The position numbers were made by a program, and so were the translations under genes. A stretch of 64,000 nt of DNA from contig CM077115.1 in the NCBI GenBank assembly GCA_039619475.1, positions 60,766,864-60,830,863 of the forward strand. The letters are read 5' to 3'. Positions 22,860 through 36,182 of the stretch are shown piece by piece (the stretch's first letter is position 1; every line of letters begins with the position of its first letter). The notes beneath the pieces are model-generated. The model was not told where the DNA came from and ran no database searches. It worked only from the letters and a program-made list of their open reading frames with translations. Source of the stretch: Icerya purchasi (lineage: Eukaryota > Arthropoda > Insecta > Hemiptera > Monophlebidae).

Positions 22860-24479
22860 TAAAATCGCGATGTCTTCTAAAGAAATAATTATTTGTATTT
22901 GAATTAAAATTTTTATTTGAACGAGAATCTTTTAATACAATCCAACGGTACTGTTAACATTGTTTTTCTTTTATTTTTTTGTTTTTTTTTTTATTGTTTG
23001 AAAAATAGGCGATATTCCAGAGAACAGCATCATTAAGTTTTTAATGAAAACAAACATTTTTAACCGAACCTGAAGAAAGAGGTTATAATTTAGATTCTTA
23101 AATAAACTAACTAAGGAAGAGTCTCGAAAGTGTACGAAGCTGTCACATTAATATATTGCATGCAGAGCAACCTCGAACAAGAACAAATTTTGAAATTAGG
23201 TTCAGGTTTTTAAAAGTGTAACTATATAACGGATCTGCGAAAAATAAAAAATATCTAATTCTGTCATTATATTGCAAGAAAATAGGCGGTTGTTTCGCAA
23301 AATTGAAAGATAATATTTTTATTTAAATTTGGCTTGTTTCCTTTTTTAACCGTTCAGCTATTATAAGTAGTCTGTTAAACATTTTCTAATGCAAATTATT
23401 TAAAAATTGAAACTTGAGAAATTAAAATATTTTACCGTTACCCTTCAATTCAAAAAAGTATGTTAACAGTTTATACCATTGGCCGAGTCGATATTTTTTA
23501 GTTGCTGAAAATTAAATGACATCGATATAATGTTTTCCCTAATACAAGTTGGCACCGTATTGTCTGACCGATAAAGACACTGCACCAATATCCATTATAT
23601 CTATAACAAAATTTTATATACGCCGCAAGTCATCTAGACACACGTCCGCAATCTACAATTTCTTAAAATTTCTTTATTTTTTGGAAAACAAGAATTCCGT
23701 TCATTACATAATCGAAAATCGCATTATTTCATTCTGTCATCCGTTCGGTAATTTGAAAAATGTCTAATCCTCTGTTATTTGTGTAATTTTTTTTTTCTTC
23801 TACATATTTAAGAAATCATTGTGAAATTTTTTTATTTTCACACGGATATTTAGCCCTCAACTGCTAATGTGCCGTGAAATGTACAGCGCGACGAGTATTT
23901 CTTTGAAGATATCGACAAAAACGTTTTTATGTGCTTGAAGAAAATATAGGTAAACAGGATGGCCATCCAATCGGGAATAAGTCGAGAATTTCGCGTGGCG
24001 GAAAAAAACCGCGAAAAAAGTTTAACTAATCAAACGATATAGTTTTAATAAAAATAAATCATTTGAAGCGAAAAATGAATACGTTTTTTTGATTAATTTA
24101 CTTAGTAATAAATAAGTTGCCAAGTTCTTTTTTATTTGTATAAAATATGCTGCGGCAGTCAAACGTTAATAGTAACAAAAAAAAAAATCCGTTTTTACAA
24201 TTTTACTCTAATTTCTTGATTAAATTTCATGGGACAATTGGTTAAGAAAATAAAATAAAAAAATCGGCACTGGGCACCTCCCCGTTGGAGACCCCCGAAT
24301 CCTCCAATCCTTTCCTCTGTTTAGAGCCTTCGGCTGAAATTCGAAAAGCATGGAAAATGCTTGAACCGTTTGCTGTCTGAAACGTCTTGATTTCAAAAGA
24401 AAATAATAATGTTAACGATTTTTTTTTTTCTTTTTCTTAGAAGTAGAGGACAATATAATACGGGTTTATATGATAGCTG
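22860..24479. other. Intergenic AT-rich DNA, no gene recognised
   Basis: This lies between the nAChR 3' end and the retroelement remains. I see no convincing coding sequence; a short frame at 23549-23767 has no recognisable motif. Confidence 0.5.
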
Positions 24480-25200
24480 AAGTAACTTATGTAATTTTTA
24501 GAATCAATTTTGTCGATGTGACCCCGCGAAGATCAAATCGATACACGATATCCCACGAATAGTTGGTAAAGCTGGATTCGTTTTGAGTTGTAATCCAAAA
24601 GTTTCTTCCATAAACCTAAATAATCGCTGATTTTCAAGATTCTTGAGATCGACGTTGATATCCCCTGATAGAAGTATATAGGTATTGTGTCGTATATTCC
24701 CTCTTCTTGATTACGTTAAAAATTTCTGCTATTTTGGGTGTGTATGCCAATAAATTTGAAATCTTCAATATCGTCAATCGAAGTGTCTGGCGAGACGTAA
24801 ACAGTCACAAGTAGAACTCGTTGGCCGTTTATAGTGCTTTCGATGGCGCAGATATCCCCACATATTCCTCACTGATGACCGCATTAATTCTATCAATACC
24901 CGATGATTTTCTGTCCAATCTCATCAGAATATGCGTAGTTGAAAATAACATGCAGTCTTCTTTTTCGTACATGGCGACTCTCCCAGCTCGCGCTTTTTGA
25001 ACTGAGTAACAATACATCGATATCCTCTTAGTCCAACCTCGTCGTCGTTATTAAGTCAGGTTAACACCATGATCTTGATTTCAGACAACAGGAAATCGCT
25101 TATCAAATCTTCCTTATGAAAGGCTATATTCTTATTTACCTCTCGCGTAACGCCTTCGCGTTCCATGTTAGTGTGACGTTTTTTGCTAGTTAGGTCACGC
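24480..25200 (-). mobile_element. Non-LTR retrotransposon endonuclease fragment
   Basis: Minus-strand frames interrupted by shifts give GLRGYRCIVTQFKK, GRVAMYEKED, then IESTINGQRVLLVTVYVSPD (near 24830-24780), SGDINVDLKN (near 24660) and a block ending GISCIDLIFAGSHRQN near 24510. The order (YVSP, then SGDxNxD, then IDLIF) is that of the apurinic endonuclease domain of I/Jockey-type elements. RT is absent. The copy is dead. Confidence 0.65.
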
Positions 25201-25699
25201 CTAAAGCATGTTCCATGCTAAAAAATATGAGAAACTACAAAAGTTCGCATTACAAAAAAAGATATTGCTCTTACGGCAATGCACTAAGCTTTATATTTTT
25301 CATATCTAACCTGACTCTGATGCTCACTTTAGAAACGAATAAAGAGAATTCGCGGCACATAACTCAAATGGCGGACGAAAAAATATTTTTTAAATTTTCA
25401 ATACCGTACGTACAAATTAATTATCACCGGAAAATAAGCCACAGAAACACAAAACTGGTCTAGATGAAGCAGGCATTTTTTAGAAAATGATTGAATGCAA
25501 AGATGTTTAATTGACGTGGCTGCGAGCGAAAACCTGATTCTCTTGAAAAGCCATTCGATCGCCATTCAACGGCTTGTGGGTCATACGAGCTTGCATGTGC
25601 TCACGCGTGTGCAGGCTCTCGAAGCAAAACTCTTCTCAGCAACGAAAATGGATACAAGCTATTAAATGAAGATTTTGCAGTTCGAATCTGTCAAATATT

Positions 25700-26730
25700 T
25701 GGATTCCCCGTTTCAGACAGCGTTGAAACTGGTTATTCGGCGCAAATATTGCACTATTCGTTACGATTAACTCGAACGAATTAAAATTATCCGTCATCGA
25801 AAGGGCCAATTCGTTTCAACTGGTGTGCTTAATTATGAAGTTTAAAACTGGGTGGCTTGCGATCTGTCGCTATTACAAAAATACTTTGGTAAGTAACTTA
25901 CAAATACCCTTGTGCATCTTTGTGAAATAACCGATCGAAGTTTAATATTCTTAACACTCGCCGTAGATCATAGTTTTAACTGGTCTCCCGAATATTTACT
26001 ATTTCACGTTTTTTTCGAGATGACTCGAAAGTAATATTATGACCTAAAAATTGAACTTCGGTTGAGGCAAACTATAATTTTTCGATATTAACTGTTTACA
26101 AATGCAAATCTTTTGAAAATTTCGATAAATGTTGAACATATTCCTTATAATTTTCTGAATCAGCTAAAATATCGTTAATACGGGCAAATTGTTAAAATGT
26201 CTTGGGCACATTCTGCAATTCGAATGGCATTCTTCTGAATTCATATATAGACCTTAAGGAATACAAATTTCTGATTTTTTTGTGTCAGCTACATTCATAG
26301 GAACATGTGTATTATATAAAATGCACGCAAAAATATCGCGGACACATGGAACAAGATATCTATCAGGTTTAGTAGTAGTTTAACAAACGGTAATCGCCGG
26401 TAATTCGTAAATTACCATTCCTTTTCTTACGAACCAAAAGTTGGGAAAACTATGATGGCGATTTCGCAGATATAAAATGTTTCCATTTTTTCGATTTCTA
26501 ATTATGCTTCCTTTTAAATAGCTCCGATGGAAATTTTATTTTATGATATAAAGCTGCTCCAACGGTCCCTATCACACGGGTAACATCGTGCGGTAGGTCA
26601 CAAGAAAATTTTCCACTTGAGCCACACAGGCATATTTCCAAGTCAACTTTTATACATCCACTTTCAATGGGTAATTTATGCTAAGTGGTTTAATTAGGAA
26701 CATGGGGCACTATTACAAAGAATATTTTTG
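25700..26730 (-). mobile_element. Ty3/Gypsy-like reverse transcriptase fragment
   Basis: Minus-strand reading gives FWFVRKGM and DRYLVPCVRDI (about 26460-26330), YEFRRMPFELQNVPKTF (about 26250-26200), INDILADSENYKEYVQHLSK (about 26180-26130) and TEVQFLGHNITFESSRKK (about 26060-26010). These are the RT motifs of Ty3/Gypsy LTR elements in the right order. Stops and shifts interrupt the frame. The hAT-like insertion begins at 26739, so sequence from 27478 on is likely a continuation of the same relic. Confidence 0.7.
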
Positions 26731-26738
26731 GTACTGAG
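26731..26738 (+). repeat. Target site duplication, left
   Basis: The 8-mer gtactgag is identical to 27470-27477 and bounds the hAT-like element. Confidence 0.8.
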
Positions 26739-26777
26739 TAGAGATGCGCAAATCAACTCCGCTAGAGGAGTTCGATA

Positions 26778-26857
<80 letters not shown>

Positions 26858-27469
26858 TGTTCCGACTGCGGATATATATCCGCTTCTCAACTCCAACTCC
26901 GACGTAGTTGTCTCATATCCAGCGTATAATCGCACTCTTCGCTTTGTATCTAACTCCGCGTAGCACTCCGAACGCACAAAGCAACAAAACGTCCTTGAAC
27001 ATAGTGCGCATTTTCTTCGCGCAGTTTCGATTTACCGACAGCGGATAAAAAACTCTCTCGCACATACATACTGCTTTCTGGTAAATAGGATATTTCTTAT
27101 CTATAAGCATAAAATAGCTAATTCGCATCGCGTTAAATAATATCTAGCATTAAATTTTCGATTTGAAAATATTAAATCACACCGCCCTATTACCCCTCCG
27201 TACTGCAGTCTATGAACACGACGTAATTCCGTGAAACAGTAATGATAAGGCAAATTTTGACAGTTGCGCGCGCAGCTGTCACCTTTCGGAGTGGGGATAT
27301 ATCAAATCACTCCTCCAGAGGTGAATTCAACTGTGTGCGGAATGACGATATTTGTTCGTTGTGTGACCTTTTTTCAGAGTTGAGATATGTGGTCGGAGAT
27401 ATATCCGACTGTGTCCGACCACGGATATGTTTCCGAGAATGTAACTGTGTTCGGAGTTACCCATGCCTA
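26739..27469. mobile_element. hAT-type MITE
   Basis: The element is 731 bp and flanked by a perfect 8-bp duplication, gtactgag at 26731-26738 and 27470-27477. Its ends are similar inverted repeats: TAGAGATGCGCAAATCAACTCC on the left and, reverse-complemented, TAGGCATGGGTAACTCCG on the right. An 8-bp target duplication and a TAG(G)xATG terminus fit the hAT superfamily. The interior has a long (TA)n and many short CGGAGT/ACTCCG palindromes but no transposase. Confidence 0.8.
26784..26854. repeat. (TA)n microsatellite
   Basis: This is an uninterrupted TA run of about 35 units inside the hAT-like element. Its ORFs in three frames (IYIYIY) are artefacts. Confidence 0.95.
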
Positions 27470-27477
27470 GTACTGAG
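27470..27477 (+). repeat. Target site duplication, right
   Basis: The 8-mer gtactgag is identical to 26731-26738. Confidence 0.8.
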
Positions 27478-30243
27478 TAACATAGTACCACTATACAAAT
27501 ATGTCACTTTTTCAACTTTGGACCAATATCCTGCCTGTATGGCCCTTCTATAAATAGCCGGAACTATTCACGCTAAGTGGTCTCTGGAGGGTAGTGGCGT
27601 CACCATCACAGTACTCCCGTTCGTTTCCTGCTTGCTGCTTAAATGCTGCGTATCGCAAACAGTTGAGATCACACTTTTTAGCTTCTGTTCAAAAAGTATA
27701 ATAGGACCGGCGCACGCAAACAATTATTTGTGTTCGGTGCTTTAGAAAACCTGATTAAGAACTGCTATAAGAACGTAAACCGCCAAAGTGACTTACATTT
27801 CTGGACTATAGTGTTAACTGGTTTATAGCGAAAGTGAGGGAATTCAATTTTGCTTTAGAAACACGAATTAGGAGATAATAATAACCGGTTCTGTTGCGAT
27901 TTCATTAGAATTGCTTACGGCTGTCAAATACATATCACTGAGGATTACGTACTAGATCAGTCTTGAAAGTTAGAGTTGAGAGATCTTTATTTTTCCAGGG
28001 AAATAGAATTAGTTGAAATTTCTGTGAAAGCTGTTTCTACCGCAAAGCTTTTATAACAGTTTCAATGTCATTATTCGTTCTACGACTTATTTTCTCTATC
28101 GAACGAGATAGCTTTGCATATGAGTTCATAAAGAGACTTCTTAATCGTTCTAATGTCTTTTCTGCGCTAACTCCGAGATCGGGATTAATACAAATTTTGT
28201 TTTTCGATAAATGCCGGATGGTCTAGGTGAAGCTTAAATAAGATCATTGATTTAGAATATTCTGCGGTAATAAGATACGAGTGCATTTTACTGACTCATC
28301 TGTTATAGTAAGTCTCAAAGATCTGATTACAAAGGGAAAATCACAGTTGCGGATGGTTTTCGCTAAATTCAGTTTGTACTATAAGTCGCACCTTTTTCAA
28401 GTGGAAAATTAATTCTTATTACCACGTAGCTCATAACCTTAGCGAAATTAAAGAGAAGAATAAAATAAACTTACGAAAACGTAACAATTTGAAATGGTAC
28501 CAAAACAAAGGCCGAAACTAAATGGAAAAACGTTATTATAAAATGTTAAAACTCAAATAGAAAAAGTCCAATTTGTGCGGTAGGTAAAATAAACAGACGT
28601 GCATCACAACGTGACGATACACTCTTTCATAATTTTTTCATGTAACCGAACACGAATAAACATGTCAGCATTATATGATTTTCGTCTTCGCAGATTATAT
28701 GCCCCTTCATATGCAATAAGGAAATATCCATTCAAGATAAGGCTGAGCATGCTGATTTTAGTAGAAATTGTATATTTTTAGATAAAATTTGGCCTCAAAA
28801 ATGCTTATTTGACGTTAAAAGAACAGTTCACCGAGTTACTTCTCTTTTTCTTCGGTGTACGCTATTCATGTATATACTGCTGTACATTGATAGGTAAACG
28901 TGGCTTTCCCAGATAGGTTAATCGGGTTGGTCTTGAGTCGTAACGTAACGAATACATTTCGCAAGTTACCTTCCCATAATAATTCATCGTAAAAGAATAT
29001 ATTGACACGCATGCATACTGAGCAGTATTAAAACGATATACCAGTTCCACATAGTTTATAATTTATTTAGAGTAATACTTCATTACATGACACACCCATA
29101 TACACTTATGCGTACACACACCTACGGCGGGATATGTTAAAGCAATGTTTTTTTATAAAAATCGGTTATCGTCTATTATATTCCAAATGCCTGGTCAAGC
29201 TTAATCACTGACAACTATATGCAATATTTTCAAATGGAACAGAAGATGAAATTCCCTTTTTCCGGAGATATAAGGCGTATAGAACTACTAATGATATAAG
29301 TTTAAAATTCGTAAGAATTTCATTGTTTCACGCAAAATTTGTAAAACAATATACGATGCTTCGATACAATCAAAATAAAAGAATTCGTTATATTGTCGCT
29401 TTTTTTCACTTAATATTTACCCGGTACAGTAGGTAAGAATCATTTCATCATTCTCATCGAAAGCATATCAAGATGTGGAAAAGCGATTATTTAAACATTA
29501 TCATAGTTTCCCGCTACCTTCGATTAAAGTTTTAAACTCGTTCGGGCGCTATTGAAGAAAAAAAAAATCTTCAAAATAAAAAAAAACACGTTAACCAAAA
29601 GAGAAAAGGGAAGCCTTTCCTAATCACCGCAGAACGGTCCACAGTGTCCCTTACTCAATAGGCCTGCTATGCGAACCGCAATCACGAGGATTAAGAACAA
29701 AAAAAAAAAAAAAACAAATTAAATAAAATAATAAAAAACAATATATTTCCGATATTGCGGTTATTCTGCTTGACTACTTGTAAATACAACTTGCGACAAA
29801 ATGATTACCAATTAATCACGACGTTGATCGGACGGCGAGGAAATAAGAAGAAACCCGCGGATACGAAAGACGCGCCTATTTATATACAATAATTTGCGCT
29901 GCCGAGCAATTGTCTAGGCATCGCTTCTAATGCGAAATTTCCCATCAATCGCTCGGCCGGCGCGATGTTCGGTACCTTTTTACAATTACTAATATTTAAT
30001 CGCAAGCCTCGACATACACCGTGATGTCATTCACACTCGCTTTTATTGCTAACACACGCACACACACACCGGCTTACGTCTCAGCGAGTTCGCCAAGTTT
30101 ACTCGAAATTTCTCAAATGCAACCCGCGATTACGTTGTAACAAAAATTCCACATTTCCGGACTCGGTACATATGTACATCGCTAACCTTACTTAAAATAC
30201 GCACGCAAAAACTATTCACAATTCTTAATTTTCCCTATATATA
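27478..30243. other. Intergenic DNA, no gene recognised
   Basis: Probably old LTR-element remains in the first few hundred bases, then unique-looking AT-rich DNA. I see no coding motif in either strand. Confidence 0.45.
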
Positions 30244-31152
30244 CGAGGTCTGTCCCAAAAGTATCCGACCTGCATTCATACCTTCGCGCCACAATACTCA
30301 GGCGACCTCTATAAAGTACAAACGTCACCAGTAACTCCTCATGAACTCACCAGTTGCTTGCAGTTCTCAATAAGACGGTTAATTCATGCTCAACGTGTAT
30401 TTGTTTACAGTGTCTTTTTCACGTTCGTCGGATTTGTTCATTTGACGGACAGAACCGAACAGCGAATTTGCGTAAAATTTTGTTTTAATCTTGGTAAAAG
30501 TTGTACGGAAACTATTCAAATGTTGCAAAAGGCCTTTGGAGACAAATGTATGGACAAAACACAAATAAAAGAGTGGTATAAGCGGTTTAAAAATGGCCTC
30601 ACACCTGTTGACAGTGATTCTCATTCTGGTCGACCTGCGACGGGAAAAACATCGGATAATGTTGAACGTGTGCGAGTAGCAGTTGAACAAGATCGTCGTT
30701 TGACTGTGAGGGAACTAGAAGATGACCTTGGAATACCAAAAAGACTTTTTTGGCGATTTTTAAGCGAGAATTTGGGTATGACTCGTGTGTATGCTAAAAT
30801 CATCCAAAAACAGCTCTCCGAACAGCAAAAAAAACCTTCGATTAGAAATCGCTCAGGACAATCTGGAAATGATCAATAGCGATGAAAATTTGCTCAAAAA
30901 GGTCCTTGCGACTTTTGGCTATTCCCTCGATTGAAAATGCCGCTTAAAGGACACCGATTCGACGACAAAAAGACTGATGAAACCAATGCGACGAATGCAC
31001 TAAAGGCGATTCCAAGGAAATGGAAGCATCGATATGAGCATGTTGTTCAATCAAATGGGGACTACTTCGAAGGATGCCACCAACCAGATGACGAAGAATA
31101 AGTCAAGCATCGAAAAATCGAGGTAGGTCGAATGCTTTTGGAACAGGCCTCG
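30244..31152 (+). mobile_element. Internally deleted mariner element
   Basis: The ends are inverted repeats: CGAGGTCTGTCCCAAAAGTA on the left and, reverse-complemented, CGAGGCCTGTTCCAAAAGCA on the right, each beside a TA dinucleotide. Inside, the plus strand encodes the paired HTH half of a mariner transposase: VKFCFNLGKSCTETIQMLQK, then IKEWYKRFKNG, DSHSGRPATGKTSDNVERVR and RRLTVRELEDDLGIP. The catalytic DDD segment is missing. Near 30926-31100 the frame resumes as the C-terminus (PRLKMPLKGHRFDDKK, NALKAIPRKWKHR, GDYFEG). It is a non-autonomous deletion derivative in the intergenic region between nAChR and DCLRE1A. Confidence 0.88.
30454..30879 (+). pseudogene. Mariner transposase, N-terminal HTH part
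   Basis: The frame starting in the 5' UTR runs to a stop at 30879. The recognisable transposase part starts near 30454 (DRTEQRICVKFCFNLGKS) and carries the SGRPATGKT linker between two helix-turn-helix motifs. After LSEQQKKPS the frame is shifted relative to the C-terminal part. The catalytic domain is deleted, so it cannot transpose. Confidence 0.8.
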
Positions 31153-33175
31153 TATATATAATATTTAAATTAATAGAACCAGCCTATTTAGTTCGTTACA
31201 ACCTTTTTTTCGTTTGTTTCATTAATTACAAATACAAATACCAGTTTCAAATACTCACAATAAATATTTCTTTCAATCGTTCGTTATAAAACCAGATCCG
31301 TTTTTTCATGAAATAAGAATAATAAGCAATCAAAAGCGTCGTGTTCTATGTTCCGACCAAAATTGTAACTGAAATTTTATATTGTTAATCTTTTGTCCGA
31401 AACCGAAATTCTGTCAGACGTTAAAAGAACTAAAAGAAAAACTGATCAAAAACTTTGATCAAAATCTAATCTGTATTTCATTTTTTTTTTTTAAATGCCG
31501 ACGGAAGAAATCGTGGAGGCATCCTCTACGCTTCAATGGCATGCCACTTCCATCAGCATAAATAAGAAAATACAGCAGTGAACTGCCGCGATCCGCAACC
31601 ATCTGTATAACGGCATTCGAGAATACCGAACCGGATGCAAATGTGCTAGGAAGAAATGACTAGAACGGTTTAAATGTAGAATATGTTCTTTATGTTTCAA
31701 TAGAGGGTTGCAGTTTGGCCTTCGTATGTCTCGATATAAGAAAAAAAGGACTTATTACACTTTTAAATTTGGCGTTAGCACGCTTTATTTTACACATACA
31801 AAATTCTTCAAGACGAAACTAATTCGTTTCAAATGGTTGTCCTCGCTTGTGTCGATTCTAAGATAAACCAATCCCCTTTCCACCGAATCAGCCCAAATTT
31901 TACGGCTTTCGCGAGAGTTAATTATATCATCGCCGAATGCAGCTCGGTTTTAAGCTCTACTCGACGTAATATTTTATATCGATACGCATTTAATTATTTA
32001 TGAATAATAGAAACGATTTTAAATATGTCATGATGTTTTAACATTCATAATATCGCTTAATCCCACCAGGTAAGAAGTATATCTTTCATATTAAAAAAAC
32101 AAATTTTTGATAAATAATACGCACTTTTTTCTTTTTTTTAATAAAATTATTTATTGTATAAAACTTGTAGAAAAACGATTTTTCAGTATATTTAAAATTA
32201 ATAAAACTTATATAAAAATAGATAAAACAGCCATAATCATATTATACAAGTTAAAAACGAGGAGGAATTTAAAAAAATTATATTATACAAATACTTAGAT
32301 ATTAAAGACTGACTACTCTATACGTCGTTTAAAAGTTACACGTAATTTTTGCGAGTTTTGTATAAAAAAAGAAAAATCTAAATAACACTGGTAATGAATC
32401 TGAAAGATATTATACGCGATCAAAACCACTTGACTATTATAGTTCAAGTGCTCCCACAGAACAAAATATAAATTTTTTTTTGCAAATTTCGCCCGTTACT
32501 TTGAATTTAATATTATAAAAATTCAAAATTTAAAAAATAAAATAAAATTTTGACATTTCCATCTGACATGATTTTCACGTGTGAATTGATAATAAAAGTA
32601 CTCATAAAAGATATAATTCAATTTTTGAAGTTGCAAAATAATCCTTTTCATAAGTGTATATTAATCATGTTGTATTTTACTTACCGTTTTTTTTTTTTTT
32701 TTACATAATTTATTAGTATAAATCAGAATCGTAATATTCACTGCCTAGAGATGTTATGAAAAAACGGTATACATATACAACTGAATAAAGGAGGCCATTA
32801 GTAGTAGTAGTCATCAATGATAACTGAATTAAAATTACACCTATCTGTTTTGTTACATAATTGAAAGTATTAAATGATAAATTATTAGTTTTATTCGCAA
32901 CGACCGATATAGAACTTTAGAAAGTTAAGAAAATAATTAATTCTTTAATTTTGCCTGAAATATCTGTCTGTGAAAGGAACGAAAAGTTTTTCTGGGTAGA
33001 CTGGCAATATACATTCACATTTTTTTTAAAAAAAGAACGGTCACTCGCATTTAGTACGAAACGTTTTTTTTTTTTTCGAAAATTACATTTAATGCTTACC
33101 TTTACATTACGAAAACAAAATCATTTCATGTTTACTTCTTTTTTTTACTTTTTTTCTTTAAATTCAATCGAAATT
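31153..33175. other. Intergenic AT-rich DNA downstream of DCLRE1A
   Basis: No gene is recognised. It is the 3' flank of the DCLRE1A gene on the minus strand. Confidence 0.5.
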
Positions 33176-33181
33176 TTTATT
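33176..33181 (-). promoter_or_regulatory. Candidate poly(A) signal of DCLRE1A
   Basis: AATAAA on the minus strand lies about 65 bases after the stop codon at 33245, a plausible short 3' UTR. Confidence 0.4.
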
Positions 33182-33244
33182 ATTTTCATATATAATAAAT
33201 AAATAAATCTACTTACAATACTTACAAAAATACGTGTAAAACAA

Positions 33245-33453
33245 CTAGCAAGGTACTAACGATTTGGTCGGCGACATAAACTTATCGATAGTTTGTTGTT
33301 TAGGTTTGTCTGAATTTGAGTCTAATAAGTTTTTAATTATAACTCGCATACGTCGATCACCGATATTTACCGTGGGAATTATATTAGCTGGTTTTAAGAA
33401 TTTAACGAATTTACAGATCTCTGTATAACTGGAATGCTCACTGTACGGTACTC
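33245..33453 (-). CDS. DCLRE1A: DCLRE1A exon 10 (motif C and C-terminus)
   Basis: The exon encodes [32 protein letters not shown] and a tail ending [18 protein letters not shown] then TAG. The tail resembles a PCNA-interacting motif (Q606, I609, F612). Confidence 0.95.
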
Positions 33454-36137
33454 CTGTAAAATTTGAAAATAAAATTACTAAAAAAAAATAAATAAAACGT
33501 TTAATCGGATAGAAATAAGATAAGTATGTTCAACATTGGAAGATGTAATAAAACCATCTGCATATTATTAGTGACATATACTTGATTTTTTCCCATTTCC
33601 TCTATATGTTCTATAAAATTTCAGGTTCGCTTTCTAATTTTGAAATACTGACAATATAAGTAGAAATTTTAATAAAGTAAAAGAAGAAGAAAAAAATAAT
33701 CAGCATTTCTGTCTACACCTGTTTTTTATCCATTTACCTATCTAATCGGTGAATTAATACTGTTCGCTAACTTTCTTTACGACGCACAAAAGATAAATAA
33801 AATAAAAAATATATGACATTTTAGTTCATACGAATTTTAATTACTTCCGGCTAAACAATATATTCCTGAATTAATAATATATCAAGAAGACACAAAAGTA
33901 TACATTTTTTAATTTCAATATATTTACTTTTAATTACCGTAGCATAAAACGAAATTGTAACTAATAGGGAGTTAGAAATTATTTTAATTAGTGAAACAGA
34001 AATTTTTCATAAAGTATTTAGTATGTCTACTAATTGCGTGTCCCTCTTGTCTTTCATATCCTATTTAATGCACAACTTAATTGAAAAAAGAGGCCATTTT
34101 ATCTCACAATTGCAAATGTAAATTCTTACATTATTATGTAGACTATGCATGAGAATAGCAGTGATCATATTTTTTCTACATTACAAATGTATTCCACTTT
34201 GAATCATTGTAGACCAAACATTTTTAAGCAGCAACTATTATTTCTAATTATATTACAACTATAATTGTGTTTGTACATTTTTTGGCAATTATTAAGAACA
34301 ATTGTAATTATATTACTTTAACATTAAACATCTTCGTAATTTCATAGAAGTACGTATGACATATAATTACAGCAATAACTATGTTAGTTAAATGCATAAC
34401 TATGTTAGTTAAATGCTGTAAAAACAGAAATATGTCAGAAAAAAAAAAGAAGGAAATTAACTGTCCGTTAATAGTTGGAATATTGACACTAACAAATATT
34501 ACACAACAGTTTTGTGTTTACATGAAAATAATAAATAAAAATCCAAAAAAATAAATAAATAAATAATTAAAAATTATTTACATTTAAAGCTCAAGAACGA
34601 GGTAAGTTTACAGAATAAGTCAACGGTATAATAGAATGCTGAAGAAGGAATAAAAAATATGCTGAGTTGATTTTAATAAACATTTCGGTAAAAAAAGTAC
34701 AAATTTATTGTCAAAGCCGCGGAACTACACGACATAAAAATATAATATTAAATTGTTGAATAATAGAAACTGTTAATTTTTTTTTTCCGAACATTCGGAT
34801 ATTTTAGTAATTATACCGTATATTAGTAATTAAACATAAAAATTTGATTTTATTAGAATAGTTTAGAAATCTAAATTAAGAGAAACTATTAAAAATCTTG
34901 CAAGAAGAGCTTCGATACATATAAATCTTAAATCCTCGCCAACTATTGTAGTCTGCTGTCGTGAACTGTATTTACAGTTTATTTTTACTATTATATTAGT
35001 AATATAGCTAAAAGAAAGAAAAAATGAAGAGAGAAAATAAAGTACGCAGTGATCGGGGTATTAATATACGGGCGAAGCCGTGAGAAACACACATGGTTAG
35101 TATATATACATATATATATTTTAAAAAGCATACCGTATATCGTCACTTTATCCGAAATAGTATGATTCATTCCATTAGCGTTACACCTTGACATTTCCCA
35201 GCCGGAAGGACGAAATGCAAATAAATGAGTAAACTTATTCAAACTACTTAAATATTCTCTAAGCGTCTATAACCAAAAAAACGTAATATAGAATAATGAA
35301 AAAAAAAATTAATTAAACACGATTTCCAAATGTAATTAAGTGTACATAATTTTGGCAACAAAATCAACTACAGTGGTCTTAGTTTGCAGAAAAAAATTAT
35401 TTTAATTACTATTTGTTATGATATATTATTTATAATACGTTCTACTTTTAAAATTATATTTATTTAATAAAAAATTTTCAGGCAAATATAAAATTATATA
35501 GTCCGGTAAACATTTAATTTACAGTTAACACGATTTTTTTTTTTAACTTTCTGTAACTGCTCTTTATTATCTATGGAAAATATGAGATTTCTCTGTAAAC
35601 TGTCTAGTTACGTAAACAATACTATAACTTATTGGAAATTCGTACGATATAAAGAAGATAATGTAGTGTTTAATATTTTTAAAAAAAACGGAGATTACAA
35701 AACGGATATAGTTTTTCTACATACAAATTCGTTAATCTTTAAAAAACATCAGTACTATTATAATAGGCATATTAGAAGAAAAAAATTAGTAAAAAATAAT
35801 TGTATGAAGGTACCAATTTCAAAAACAAAAGAAAAAAAGTTAGTAATATAGCTTAAAAAAATAAAAAATAAAAAAAATCGTATGTGTAAATTCTCTTCGG
35901 ACATAATTTAATATTTAATTTTCTTTTCTTTTTTTTTTTTTTTTTTTGGACTAATTGAACAAAGAATATTTGGATTACATAATCATAATCAAATAACACC
36001 TATTGTATTTAGACATAAGTTTGGATAAGCTATTGAAGTCTAAAATGATAAAATGATTGAGTGGAAAAAATTTGTGCAGCGGCTGTGCTGCGGCACAGGG
36101 CCATTGATTTAACGTGAAACGCCTATATCGGTTTAAG

Positions 36138-36182
<45 letters not shown>

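Noticed and set aside
26744..26977. Three overlapping ORFs rich in YIYI on both strands
   Set aside because: They are translations of the (TA)n run in the hAT-like element, not genes.
35573..35851. 92-codon plus-strand ORF
   Set aside because: It is lysine- and asparagine-rich as expected of AT-rich DNA, lies antisense in a DCLRE1A intron and has no recognisable motif.
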